From Motiliproteus sp. SC1-56 (lineage in GTDB: Bacteria > Pseudomonadota > Gammaproteobacteria > Pseudomonadales > Balneatricaceae), in NCBI RefSeq assembly GCF_017309075.1, contig NZ_JAEMGS010000008.1:62001-126000 (forward strand): 64,000 nt of DNA. Direction: 5' to 3'. Below the pieces are notes generated by a model. It did no database searches. It had not been told where the DNA came from and was given only the letters and a program-made list of their open reading frames with translations. The position numbers and the translations under genes are program-made. Below, piece after piece: positions 26,610 to 33,691 of the stretch (positions are counted from its first letter, which is position 1; each line of letters opens with the position of its first letter).

Positions 26610-28007
26610 TTACTCCTCGATTTTCAGGGGCAGAAACAGGGGACTGCCACGACGAACGATGCGCATCGGCACGGAACGTCCACTGGGGAGCTCCCCTACC
26701 ACCTCGTAAAAATCGCTCACTGAACCGATAGTGGTGCCGTTAAGCATGGTGATCACGTCTCCGGTCATCAGTCCCGCCTCAGCCCCGGGGCCGGCCATCA
26801 CCTCGCGCACCACCACACCGCCTTCCAGGTTCCATTGCTCCTGGCGCGCCTCCTCCAGGGGAGCCACCAAAATACCCAGCGCGTTGCGTCGCGGTTCAGC
26901 CGAGCCGGCCTGGGCCAGTTCCTGCTCCTTGGGCAGCGTGCCCACTTCAAGGCTCAGTCTTTGTTCTCGACCGTTACGCACCACCTCAAGTTCAACCTCG
27001 GTACCGGGCTTGACCCGCCCCACCAGGTGGGGCAATTCAGAGGAGACATCCACCTGCTCGCCATTAAACGCGACGATCACATCCCCCTCCTTGAGCTCGG
27101 CGCTAGCCGCCGGACTGTCAGGCAGCACCTTGGCCACCAGGGCACCTGCCGGCTTATCAAGCCCGAAAGACTCTGCCAGATCCCGGCTCACCTCCTGGAT
27201 AATCACCCCCAGCCAACCCCGGTCGACGTGCCCGGTGGCCTTCAACTGGTCCACCACTTCCATGGCCATGGTGATAGGGATCGCAAAGGAGAGCCCCATG
27301 AAGCCACCGGAGCGGGTATAAATCTGGGAGTTGATGCCCACCACCTCGCCGTCGAGGTTAAACAAGGGACCGCCAGAGTTTCCCGGGTTAATAGCGACAT
27401 CCGTCTGGATAAAGGGGACATAGTTCTCATTGGCCAGGCTGCGTCCGGTCGCACTGACGATACCGGCCGTCACCGTGTGATCAAAACCAAAGGGAGAGCC
27501 GATCGCCAGCACCCACTCGCCGACGCTCAGGTTGTCCGAGTTACCCAGGGTCACCGTCGGCAACGCATCGGCCTCGATCTTAAGCAGTGCCAGGTCGGAT
27601 CGGGGGTCGGCGCCGATCAGCTCGGCCTCAAACTCCCGCCGGTCTGAGAGCCGCACCAGAATCTCGTCAGCCCCTTTCACCACGTGGTGATTGGTCAGCA
27701 CATATCCGTCGGCAGAGATGATAAAACCGGACCCAAGCGACTTAGGATGAAATCGGTGCTTCGGCCCGGGCATCCCCCGGTCACCGAAGAAGTGCTTGAA
27801 TATCTCCGGAATCTGCTCGGGGTCATAGCCTTCAAGCGCGTTCTCATCACTGTCCCCGTTTTTCACCGAACTGATATTCACGATCGCCGGTGACGCTTCT
27901 TTCACCAACCCGGTAAAGTCCGGCAGCGAGGCGGCCTTCGCCGCTCCGGCCAGCAGCCCCCAGCACAACAGCACAAAAATGACGCGTTTCAGGTCATACC
28001 CGTTCAT
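26610..28007 (-). CDS. mucD: Periplasmic serine protease MucD/DegP family
   Basis: 465 residues with a signal peptide (about 1-26, ending A-K-A-A). The trypsin-like domain has His108 in TNHHVV, Asp138 in SDLALL and Ser211 in GNSGGP. Two PDZ domains follow (about 255-345 and 370-460). DegP-like proteases degrade or refold misfolded envelope proteins and restrain sigma-E-type responses. Its place at the end of the rpoE-rseA-rseC cluster is that of Pseudomonas mucD. The gap to lepA (121 bp) may hold a weak hairpin but no clear terminator. Confidence 0.95.
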   Translation of the reverse strand: MNGYDLKRVIFVLLCWGLLAGAAKAASLPDFTGLVKEASPAIVNISSVKNGDSDENALEGYDPEQIPEIFKHFFGDRGMPGPKHRFHPKSLGSGFIISADGYVLTNHHVVKGADEILVRLSDRREFEAELIGADPRSDLALLKIEADALPTVTLGNSDNLSVGEWVLAIGSPFGFDHTVTAGIVSATGRSLANENYVPFIQTDVAINPGNSGGPLFNLDGEVVGINSQIYTRSGGFMGLSFAIPITMAMEVVDQLKATGHVDRGWLGVIIQEVSRDLAESFGLDKPAGALVAKVLPDSPAASAELKEGDVIVAFNGEQVDVSSELPHLVGRVKPGTEVELEVVRNGREQRLSLEVGTLPKEQELAQAGSAEPRRNALGILVAPLEEARQEQWNLEGGVVVREVMAGPGAEAGLMTGDVITMLNGTTIGSVSDFYEVVGELPSGRSVPMRIVRRGSPLFLPLKIEE

Positions 28008-28054
28008 GCAATCCCCCTTGGAGAATCGACAATTAATTAGCCTTGATTTGAGAA

Positions 28055-28492
28055 TTAAAGATCAATGCGCAAAATTTCCGGGTGCAGCTGGCACCCCGTG
28101 GCCTTGCGTTTGCCATAGACTCGCGCCCCCCCGAACCCCAGGGCCAGCCCCAGCACACCTAGGCCGATCACCGCAGGCTCGGCAAGTCCCGCTTGGCTGG
28201 CCAGGACCGAACACAGCACCATGGCCAGGATGGGCACCAGATAAACCATGGCCGAGGCGGCGAGCAGCGAATTCTCCGCCAGCCCCAGGACCACCCCGTC
28301 ACCGGCAGACAGGTTGAGGTTTCGGGGGTTCTCCGCCAACACCTCAAAACGCTGTCCCTGGCCGAGCTCGGCCAGGAGACGCTGGCCGCAGCCCTTACGT
28401 GCGCTGCAGCTTACGCAACTGCTCTGACGCACGGTCTCAACCCAGACGCCCTCCCGGCTCAGCCGCAGTACGCGGCCCTTTTCCTCCAGCAT
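28055..28492 (-). CDS. rseC: SoxR-reducing system/sigma-E regulatory protein RseC
   Basis: 145 residues. The N-terminal part has a cysteine cluster, SSCVSCSARKGCGQRLLAELG, of the kind seen in RseC/RsxC-type proteins. Two membrane helices (about 76-95 and 100-120) follow. RseC modulates sigma-E and the SoxR reducing system; the cysteines may bind an Fe-S cluster. It is encoded 7 bp after the RseA-RseB fusion gene. Confidence 0.88.
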   Translation of the reverse strand: MLEEKGRVLRLSREGVWVETVRQSSCVSCSARKGCGQRLLAELGQGQRFEVLAENPRNLNLSAGDGVVLGLAENSLLAASAMVYLVPILAMVLCSVLASQAGLAEPAVIGLGVLGLALGFGGARVYGKRKATGCQLHPEILRIDL

Positions 28493-28499
28493 AGGCGCC

Positions 28500-29309
28500 T
28501 CAGTTAACCACCGGGGTCACCGACGAGGCGATGCGGTCCGCCATCATCAGGGGCACATCCCCGACCACCGTCACGAACTGTCCCCGTACCGACTTGCCCA
28601 GGGCCACCGTGTCCCCCTGCTGCACGGCCCCCTCCCGGGCCTTCTGCTGCCCCAGGGGCTCGACGGTAACGGAAATCGTCGTGCGGCCGTTGCCGTAGAG
28701 CATCACCTCGGCGCCACCGAAGACTTCGTGACGCAGCAGGGCAAAGCTCTGGGGAACCCAGCCGGCGGTCCAGGCACGCTCGCCGCCGCGCAGCAGCGCC
28801 TCGTGACGGTCGATGTACTGGTGCATGTCAGAAGGCAGACGAATGATATCCAGCTCCTCGATTGGAACAGCGGGCGCCCGTTTTCCGTACTGGGCCGGCA
28901 CCACACCGCTGACTGGCTCGGGGCGGGGCAACACCAGCTCACTGTCGTGCTTGGCGAACGTCTGCTGGGGTACGGCTGCGCCGCCGATTCCCAAGCCCTG
29001 GGCTCCGAGAATCACCAGTGCCGTCACCGACGCGGCCACACCGGCACCGAGCAACGGTCTCAGGGAGGGACGGTTGAGGCGGCCGCCCCGGTAACTGGGC
29101 TCATCGGCAAGCGCCGCGCTCAGTTCTGCGGTAAACCCCGGCATCGGTGCCGCCGGTGTTTCACCTTTAATCACAGCCCTGGCCTGGTTATAGCGAGACC
29201 AGGTCGCGAGGCCTTCGTTGTCGAGCTGCGCCAGAACCTGTCGCACCTCAAATTCGCTGGCCTCATCATCCATCAGCGCCGATAGAGACTCGTTACGCTT
29301 GTCATTCAT
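28500..29309 (-). CDS. Anti-sigma factor: RseA fused to the C-terminal domain of RseB
   Basis: 269 residues. Residues 1-75 are a RseA/MucA N-terminal domain (LSALMDDEASEFEVRQVL, ATWSRYNQARAVIKGE, ELSAALADEPSY) that should bind RpoE. Residues about 85-106 form the membrane helix. The periplasmic part includes RLPSDMHQYIDRHEALL (about 157-173), like the RseA C-terminus. Residues about 178-266 match the small C-terminal domain of RseB/MucB (AGWVPQSFALLRHEVF, LYGNGRTTISVTVEPL, GQFVTVVGDVPLMMADRIASSV). The large LolA-like lipid-sensing domain of RseB is missing, and no separate rseB lies between this gene and rseC. The frame is continuous, so it is a fusion, not a frameshift. See findings. Confidence 0.85.
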   Translation of the reverse strand: MNDKRNESLSALMDDEASEFEVRQVLAQLDNEGLATWSRYNQARAVIKGETPAAPMPGFTAELSAALADEPSYRGGRLNRPSLRPLLGAGVAASVTALVILGAQGLGIGGAAVPQQTFAKHDSELVLPRPEPVSGVVPAQYGKRAPAVPIEELDIIRLPSDMHQYIDRHEALLRGGERAWTAGWVPQSFALLRHEVFGGAEVMLYGNGRTTISVTVEPLGQQKAREGAVQQGDTVALGKSVRGQFVTVVGDVPLMMADRIASSVTPVVN

Positions 29310-29335
29310 GGGTCACATCTCTCAAAGCCTGCCAC

Positions 29336-29920
29336 CTAGTCCATCAGGGGCGCGATCACTTTATCCACCGCTTCACGAGCACGAAAAATCCTTGAACGAA
29401 CCGTTCCTACGGGACAGGCCATCACCTGAGCAATGTCCTCGTAACTCATGCCGTCGAACTCGCGCAACGTCAGGGCAATGCGCAGGTCCTCGGGCAGTTT
29501 GTTGAGGGCTTGGTAGACGGCCTGTTCAAGCTCCTTTTTATAAAGGTTGTTTTCCGGGTTCTCGATCTCTTTCAGCGTACGGTTGCTGTCCTGATGCTGG
29601 GCGTCGTCAATGTCCACATCGACATCCGGCGGGCGACGGCCTTTAGCCACCAGGTGGTTCTTGGCCGTGTTAATCGCGATCCGGTACAACCAGGTGTAGA
29701 AGGCGCTGTCCCCCCGAAACTTGGGTAGGGCCCGGTAAGCCTTGATAAACGCCTCCTGGGCCACATCCATCGCCTCGTGGTGGTCATACACGTAACGCCC
29801 CACCAAGCCGACAATTTTGTGCTGGTACTTGCCAACCAGCAGATCAAAAGCTCGTTTGTCACCTTGTTGCACCCGCTTGACCAACTGCCTGTCGGTCGCC
29901 GCCTGATTTTCTGTAGACAA
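29336..29920 (-). CDS. rpoE: Extracytoplasmic-stress sigma factor RpoE/AlgU
   Basis: About 194 residues from the TTG at 29920, which has AGGGG 8 nt upstream and gives the RpoE length; the frame is open to 30031, but the added residues are not sigma-like. Region 2 reads DLLVGKYQHKIVGLVGRYV ... DVAQEAFIKAYRAL and FRGDSAFYTWLYRIAINTAKN, region 4 is LPEDLRIALTLREFDGMSYEDIA ... GTVRSRIFRAREAV. It directs transcription of envelope-stress genes and is held by the RseA-type protein encoded 26 bp downstream. A sigma-E-like promoter lies upstream (30058-30085). Confidence 0.95.
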   Translation of the reverse strand: MSTENQAATDRQLVKRVQQGDKRAFDLLVGKYQHKIVGLVGRYVYDHHEAMDVAQEAFIKAYRALPKFRGDSAFYTWLYRIAINTAKNHLVAKGRRPPDVDVDIDDAQHQDSNRTLKEIENPENNLYKKELEQAVYQALNKLPEDLRIALTLREFDGMSYEDIAQVMACPVGTVRSRIFRAREAVDKVIAPLMD

Positions 29921-30057
29921 TCCCTTCGCCCCTGCTACCAAGCCATGAAAAGAATTTAAAAAGGCTCGGTTTAACCTACAACTTAGTTCCCGCTTATACA
30001 ATAAAGCGAGGACACGACACCGCGGGGCCAAAACCCCATCCAGCTCAGGGTAATAGG

Positions 30058-30085
30058 TAGGAACACAGCACTGTCAGGAAGTTCC
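30058..30085 (-). promoter_or_regulatory. Candidate sigma-E autoregulatory promoter of rpoE
   Basis: On the minus strand GGAACTT (30079-30085), a 16-nt spacer and TCCTA (30058-30062) approximate the RpoE/AlgU consensus GAACTT-N16/17-TCTGA. It lies about 130 bp upstream of the rpoE start, where an autoregulated promoter is expected. The -10 match is partial. Confidence 0.45.
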
Positions 30086-30179
30086 TGCCGCGATGAGAAG
30101 CCGCGAGGGTTATGCTATTCTCGCCCTCTTTCCCGAACCCAAGCCCGGGAGGGTTTCCCGGTGACAGTGAAGACATAGC

Positions 30180-31781
30180 ATGAGCAAAGAGCACCACTAC
30201 GACGTCCTGGTCATCGGCAGCGGCGCCGCCGGCCTCACCCTGGCTTTGCAGATAGCCCCCCACGCCCGGGTCGCGGTGCTCAGCAAAGGAGCGCTGACCG
30301 CCGGCTCCACCTACCTGGCGCAAGGCGGCATCGCGGCGGTCTACGACGAGGAGGACAGCCTCGAGGCCCACTTAGCGGATACCGTCACCGCCGGCAACCA
30401 CCTCTGCCGCCCCGAAGCGGTGCGTTATACCGTGGAGCACGGCAGGAGCTGCATCGACTGGCTGCTCTCCCAGGGCGTGCCCTTCACCCGTGAGCCCAAC
30501 GGCAAACTGCACCTGACCCAGGAAGGGGGGCACAGCCACCGCCGCATCGTGCACGCCGCCGACGCCACCGGCAAGGCAGTTTCCGAGACCCTGATCGAGC
30601 AGGCCCAACGCCATCCCAACATCACCCTGCGCACTCAGGCGATCGCCATCGACCTGATCACCCGGCGTAAGCTGCGCCTGAGCGACAACCGTTGCGTCGG
30701 CGCCTACGTCCTCGACCAGCGCAGCGGTCATGTAGAAACCTTACTGGCCCCCTGCGTGGTACTCGCCACCGGAGGGGCGAGTAAAGCCTACCTTTACACC
30801 AGCAACACCGACGGCGCCTCCGGCGACGGCATCGCCATGGCCTGGCGGGCCGGCTGCCGGGTAGCCAACATGGAGTTCAACCAGTTCCACCCCACCTGCC
30901 TCTACCATCCGCAGGCCAAATCCTTTCTGATCAGCGAAGCGGTCCGGGGCGAAGGGGGGCGTCTGCTGCTACCCGACGGCACCCGCTTCATGCCCCGCTT
31001 TGACGCCCGCGCCGAACTCGCGCCCCGAGATGTGGTAGCGCGGGCTATCGACCATGAAATGAAGCGCCTAGGCTGCGACTGCCTCTACCTGGACATTTCC
31101 CACAAACCGGCCGAGTTTGTGCGCAGCCACTTCCCGACCATCTACGGCAAGTGCCTGGAGTTCGGCATCGATATCACCCGCGACCCGATTCCGGTGGTCC
31201 CCGCCGCCCATTACACCTGCGGCGGCGTGGTCACCGACAATCGGGGGCGCACCGACATACCCGGGCTCTACGCGGTGGGAGAAACCGCCTTCACGGGCCT
31301 GCACGGGGCCAACCGCCTGGCGAGCAATTCCCTGCTTGAATGCATCGTCTACGCCAGCGCCGCGGCCGAAGACATTCGGGCGCAACTGGATACCGCCCCG
31401 CCTTTGCCAAAGGCCCCTTTCTGGGACGAAAGCCAGGTCACCGATTCCGACGAGGATGTGGTGCTCGCCCACAACTGGGACGAGCTGCGCCGCTTCATGT
31501 GGGACTACGTGGGTATCGTTCGAACCAAGAAGCGCCTGCAGCGTGCGCTTAACCGGGTTCGGCTGCTACAGCAGGAGATCTCTGACTACTACAGCAACTA
31601 TAAAGTAAGCAAAGATCTGGTGGAGCTGCGCAACCTGGAGGTGGTGGCCGAGCTGATCATCCGCTCGGCCATGTTGCGCAAGGAGAGCCGGGGGCTGCAC
31701 TACACGCTCAACTACCCCCAGCCGCTGCCCGAGGAACGGGACACCATCCTGACGCCGGTCAATTACGACTGGCCCCGCTAG
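30180..31781 (+). CDS. nadB: L-aspartate oxidase
   Basis: 533 residues. [16 protein letters not shown] is the FAD-binding GxGxxG motif, [12 protein letters not shown] and the [10 protein letters not shown] region follow, and [33 protein letters not shown] is typical of the family, as is [37 protein letters not shown] binds FAD. It oxidises aspartate to iminoaspartate in de novo NAD synthesis. It is divergent from rpoE, the Pseudomonas arrangement. Its 3' end overlaps the convergent ygfX by 23 bp. Confidence 0.96.
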   Translation: MSKEHHYDVLVIGSGAAGLTLALQIAPHARVAVLSKGALTAGSTYLAQGGIAAVYDEEDSLEAHLADTVTAGNHLCRPEAVRYTVEHGRSCIDWLLSQGVPFTREPNGKLHLTQEGGHSHRRIVHAADATGKAVSETLIEQAQRHPNITLRTQAIAIDLITRRKLRLSDNRCVGAYVLDQRSGHVETLLAPCVVLATGGASKAYLYTSNTDGASGDGIAMAWRAGCRVANMEFNQFHPTCLYHPQAKSFLISEAVRGEGGRLLLPDGTRFMPRFDARAELAPRDVVARAIDHEMKRLGCDCLYLDISHKPAEFVRSHFPTIYGKCLEFGIDITRDPIPVVPAAHYTCGGVVTDNRGRTDIPGLYAVGETAFTGLHGANRLASNSLLECIVYASAAAEDIRAQLDTAPPLPKAPFWDESQVTDSDEDVVLAHNWDELRRFMWDYVGIVRTKKRLQRALNRVRLLQQEISDYYSNYKVSKDLVELRNLEVVAELIIRSAMLRKESRGLHYTLNYPQPLPEERDTILTPVNYDWPR

Positions 31782-32214
31782 CGCCGGGCTTTACGGGAAA
31801 GCGCACCCGCACTCGCAGCTGGCGCACGCCATCGGCAGCGCCGCTGTCGGCAAGGACAGGCAACCAACGCCGGGGCGCGCCTTCAGGCAGCAGCTCCAGC
31901 AGGCAGATCCAGGAGACCAGTACGGACCCAGCCCCAAGGCTGACAGCCTGCTCACGCCCATCCCCCAGACGGATAAACCAACGGCCCTGGCCGTCCCACC
32001 GCAGCGCCACCACCGCATCGGGGCTCACCAGGAAGACATCACGTCGAAAAAACCACCACCCATGGCCGACGACGAAGATTGCCAGGAGCAGCGAAAGCCA
32101 GAGGGGCAGGCCGGAAAGAAAGGGCGCCACGGCGGCGGCGCTATAAACCAGCGCCAGCAGGACGATCAGCCGGCGCGAAGGCGTCAGATCCAGGCGTTCA
32201 ATCTGGAACGCCAT
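31759..32214 (-). CDS. ygfX: YgfX/CptA-like membrane protein
   Basis: 151 residues. Two closely spaced N-terminal membrane helices (about 15-33 and 37-55) are followed by a soluble domain with [18 protein letters not shown] and a [10 protein letters not shown] segment. YgfX is the conserved partner of SdhE in gammaproteobacteria; it was proposed as a toxin acting on cytoskeletal proteins, but that role is disputed. It overlaps sdhE by 17 bp and runs into the end of nadB on the other strand. Confidence 0.85.
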   Translation of the reverse strand: MAFQIERLDLTPSRRLIVLLALVYSAAAVAPFLSGLPLWLSLLLAIFVVGHGWWFFRRDVFLVSPDAVVALRWDGQGRWFIRLGDGREQAVSLGAGSVLVSWICLLELLPEGAPRRWLPVLADSGAADGVRQLRVRVRFPVKPGASGASRN

Positions 32215-32449
32215 CGAGAATCAAATCGACGATGCGCTTAAGGTCGGCATCCTCCGGTACCTTGTGGCGCATAAACCAACTGAAAATATCCTGGTCTTCA
32301 CAGGCAATCAACTTTTCAAAGCGCGTCTGGTCCTGCAAATCCAGGTCACGAAAGCGCTCCTTGAGAAAGGGTATCAGCAGCACGTCCAGCTCAAGCATTC
32401 CCCGCCGGCAGTGCCAACTGAGGCGGTTGATGTCGGTTTCGGTGTACAT
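32198..32449 (-). CDS. sdhE: FAD assembly factor SdhE
   Basis: 83 residues, a small helical protein. WHCRRGMLELDVLLIPFLKERF carries the RGMxExD motif needed to promote covalent flavinylation of SdhA and FrdA. LACEDQDIFSWFM is also conserved. It starts 149 bp from the first small RNA, on the opposite strand, and is translated together with ygfX. Confidence 0.94.
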   Translation of the reverse strand: MYTETDINRLSWHCRRGMLELDVLLIPFLKERFRDLDLQDQTRFEKLIACEDQDIFSWFMRHKVPEDADLKRIVDLILDGVPD

Positions 32450-32545
32450 CGTTGTTTACTCGCCAGGTTCCAGGATCAAGAGCGGCGATGATAGCACAAC
32501 GGAACCACCACGCCGTTATCCTGACGCCACAAAAGCAACACGGAA

Positions 32546-32591
32546 AATAGGATATTTTCCTATTCAGGGCTGCGAGCCAAATGCCTATAGT
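32546..32591 (+). promoter_or_regulatory. Promoter and palindromic operator of sRNA copy 1
   Basis: Perfect inverted repeat AATAGGA-TATTT-TCCTATT at 32546-32564, then 21 nt to a TATAGT -10 hexamer at 32586-32591. The palindrome is centred near -43 relative to the expected start, where an activator would replace or assist the -35 contact. The same repeat and the same 21-nt gap occur before copy 2. Confidence 0.7.
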
Positions 32592-32597
32592 AACCCT

Positions 32598-32738
32598 GTG
32601 ATCGACGGGCGAACGGAAGGAACCCGTTGGCTGTGAGGGAACCACAGTCTGCCCCTAAAACACAGGGAAAAGTGTTTTCAGCAGGGATCGCTGGAAAGGA
32701 GGGCCCCAGGCGGGATTGCCGAGGGGCCCTTTTCTTTT
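32598..32738 (+). ncRNA. CsrA/RsmA-sequestering small RNA, copy 1
   Basis: About 140 nt from the predicted start to the terminator. Five hairpins each expose GGA in the loop: ACGGG/CCCGT (32605-32627, two GGA), CTGTG/CACAG with loop AGGGAAC (32631-32647), AAAACAC/GTGTTTT with loop AGGGAAAA (32657-32678), CAGC/GCTG with loop AGGGATC (32679-32693), and GGC/GCC with loop GGGATT (32709-32720) inside the terminator GGGCCCC/GGGGCCC (32701-32729) plus T tract. Two further GGA lie single-stranded at 32693-32700. This is the architecture of CsrB/RsmY/RsmZ RNAs, which titrate CsrA. The sequence is not one I recognise as a named family. Confidence 0.82.
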
Positions 32739-32797
32739 TGGTGCCCACTTTTGTCCCCAGCCTCGACTCCAGAACAGAAAAGCAACCGATCCCCGAA

Positions 32798-32843
32798 AAT
32801 AGGATTTTGTCCTATTCAACCCCTCCCCCCGCGAGCCTAATAT
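32798..32843 (+). promoter_or_regulatory. Promoter and palindromic operator of sRNA copy 2
   Basis: Perfect inverted repeat AATAGGA-TTTTG-TCCTATT at 32798-32816, then 21 nt to TAATAT at 32838-32843. The 21-nt spacer differs in sequence from copy 1 (CCCCTCCCCCC-rich here), so the palindrome and its distance are conserved against a diverged background. Confidence 0.7.
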
Positions 32844-32850
32844 TGAACCC

Positions 32851-32991
32851 GTGATCGACGGGCGAACGGAAGGAACCCGTTGGCTGTGAAGGAACCACAG
32901 TCTGCCCCTAAAACACAGGGAAAAGTGTTTTCAGCAAGGATCGCTGGAAAGAAGGGCCCCAGGCGGGATTGCCGAGGGGCCCTTTTCTTTT
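32851..32991 (+). ncRNA. CsrA/RsmA-sequestering small RNA, copy 2
   Basis: Near-identical to copy 1. The visible differences in the transcribed part are G-to-A changes: loop AGGGAAC becomes AAGGAAC, AGGGATC becomes AAGGATC, and the linker GGAAAGGA becomes GGAAAGAA. The loop changes keep GGA and match the A(A/G)GGA form of the CsrA site; the linker change removes one GGA. Stems are unchanged. The terminator stem GGGCCCC/GGGGCCC is at 32954-32982 followed by TTTTCTTTT. It ends about 20 bp before the stop of the convergent OmpA-like gene. Confidence 0.82.
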
Positions 32992-33012
32992 GGGTGACTC
33001 GCCGCGCAGGAA

Positions 33013-33672
33013 TTAGCGGGCGTAACCGCCACGAATATTGATTTCCACCCGCCGGTTCTGGGCCCGCCCCTCTGCGGTTTCGTTACTGGCCACAGGATGG
33101 CGCTCACCCCACCCTGTGGCCTCCAGGCGCGGCCGTTCAACGCCGCTTTGATTCAGGTAAGTCGCCACCGTGGATGCACGGCGCTCGGACAACCCCTGGT
33201 TGAAGTCGGCACTGCCGGTACTGTCGGTAAAGCCGTCCACTTCCACGTAGGTCTTGTCGAACTTGGTCAACACCTTGGAGACCGAGTTCAGCACCGGCAT
33301 AAAGCGCGCCTGAAGGTCCGCCGAGCCGGTGTTAAAGGTAATGTTTCCCGGCATGATCAGCTGTATCTGGTCACCGTTTCGCTCCACCTGGACCCCGGTG
33401 CCGCGCAGCTCCTGGCGCAGGGCGTCTTCCTGGCGATCCATGTAATAGCCGATGCCCCCACCGGCGGCGGCCCCCACCGCGAGGCCGGTCAGCACGCCCT
33501 TTTCACGGTCGCCATCACTGCTGGTCAGCGCCCCCAGGGCCGCGCCCGCGGCGGCGCCGATCGCAGCGCCCGTGCTGGTCTGGTTGTACTTGCTCTCCCC
33601 CGTGTAGGGGTCGGTAGTCTGGCAGCCGGCGACGATAGCGGCCACCGCCATGACGGTTAGGGTTCGTTTCAC
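33013..33672 (-). CDS. OmpA-family outer-membrane lipoprotein (YiaD-like)
   Basis: 219 residues. MKRTLTVMAVAAIVAGC ends in a lipobox, so the mature protein is acylated at Cys17. A glycine/alanine-rich stretch (about 35-80, glycine-zipper-like) follows. The C-terminal OmpA domain has FNTGSADLQARFMPVLN, VEVDGFTDSTGSADFNQGLSERRASTVATYL and AEGRAQNRRVEINI, the peptidoglycan-binding signature. It anchors the outer membrane to the wall. It lies 19 bp after the acyl-CoA ligase gene and is convergent with sRNA copy 2. Confidence 0.92.
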   Translation of the reverse strand: MKRTLTVMAVAAIVAGCQTTDPYTGESKYNQTSTGAAIGAAAGAALGALTSSDGDREKGVLTGLAVGAAAGGGIGYYMDRQEDALRQELRGTGVQVERNGDQIQLIMPGNITFNTGSADLQARFMPVLNSVSKVLTKFDKTYVEVDGFTDSTGSADFNQGLSERRASTVATYLNQSGVERPRLEATGWGERHPVASNETAEGRAQNRRVEINIRGGYAR

Positions 33673-33691
33673 TCTGGTATCTCCTTAACGC

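Noticed and set aside
31759-32449. ygfX-sdhE as a toxin-antitoxin pair
   Set aside because: SdhE is a flavinylation factor; the toxin proposal for YgfX is disputed and the sequence gives no support beyond gene order.
32598-32991. The tandem units as a CRISPR fragment, insertion-sequence ends or PrrF-like iron sRNAs
   Set aside because: Only two long units with promoter and terminator each, no spacer-repeat pattern, no transposase, and no Fur box at their promoters; the GGA loops point to CsrA binding instead.
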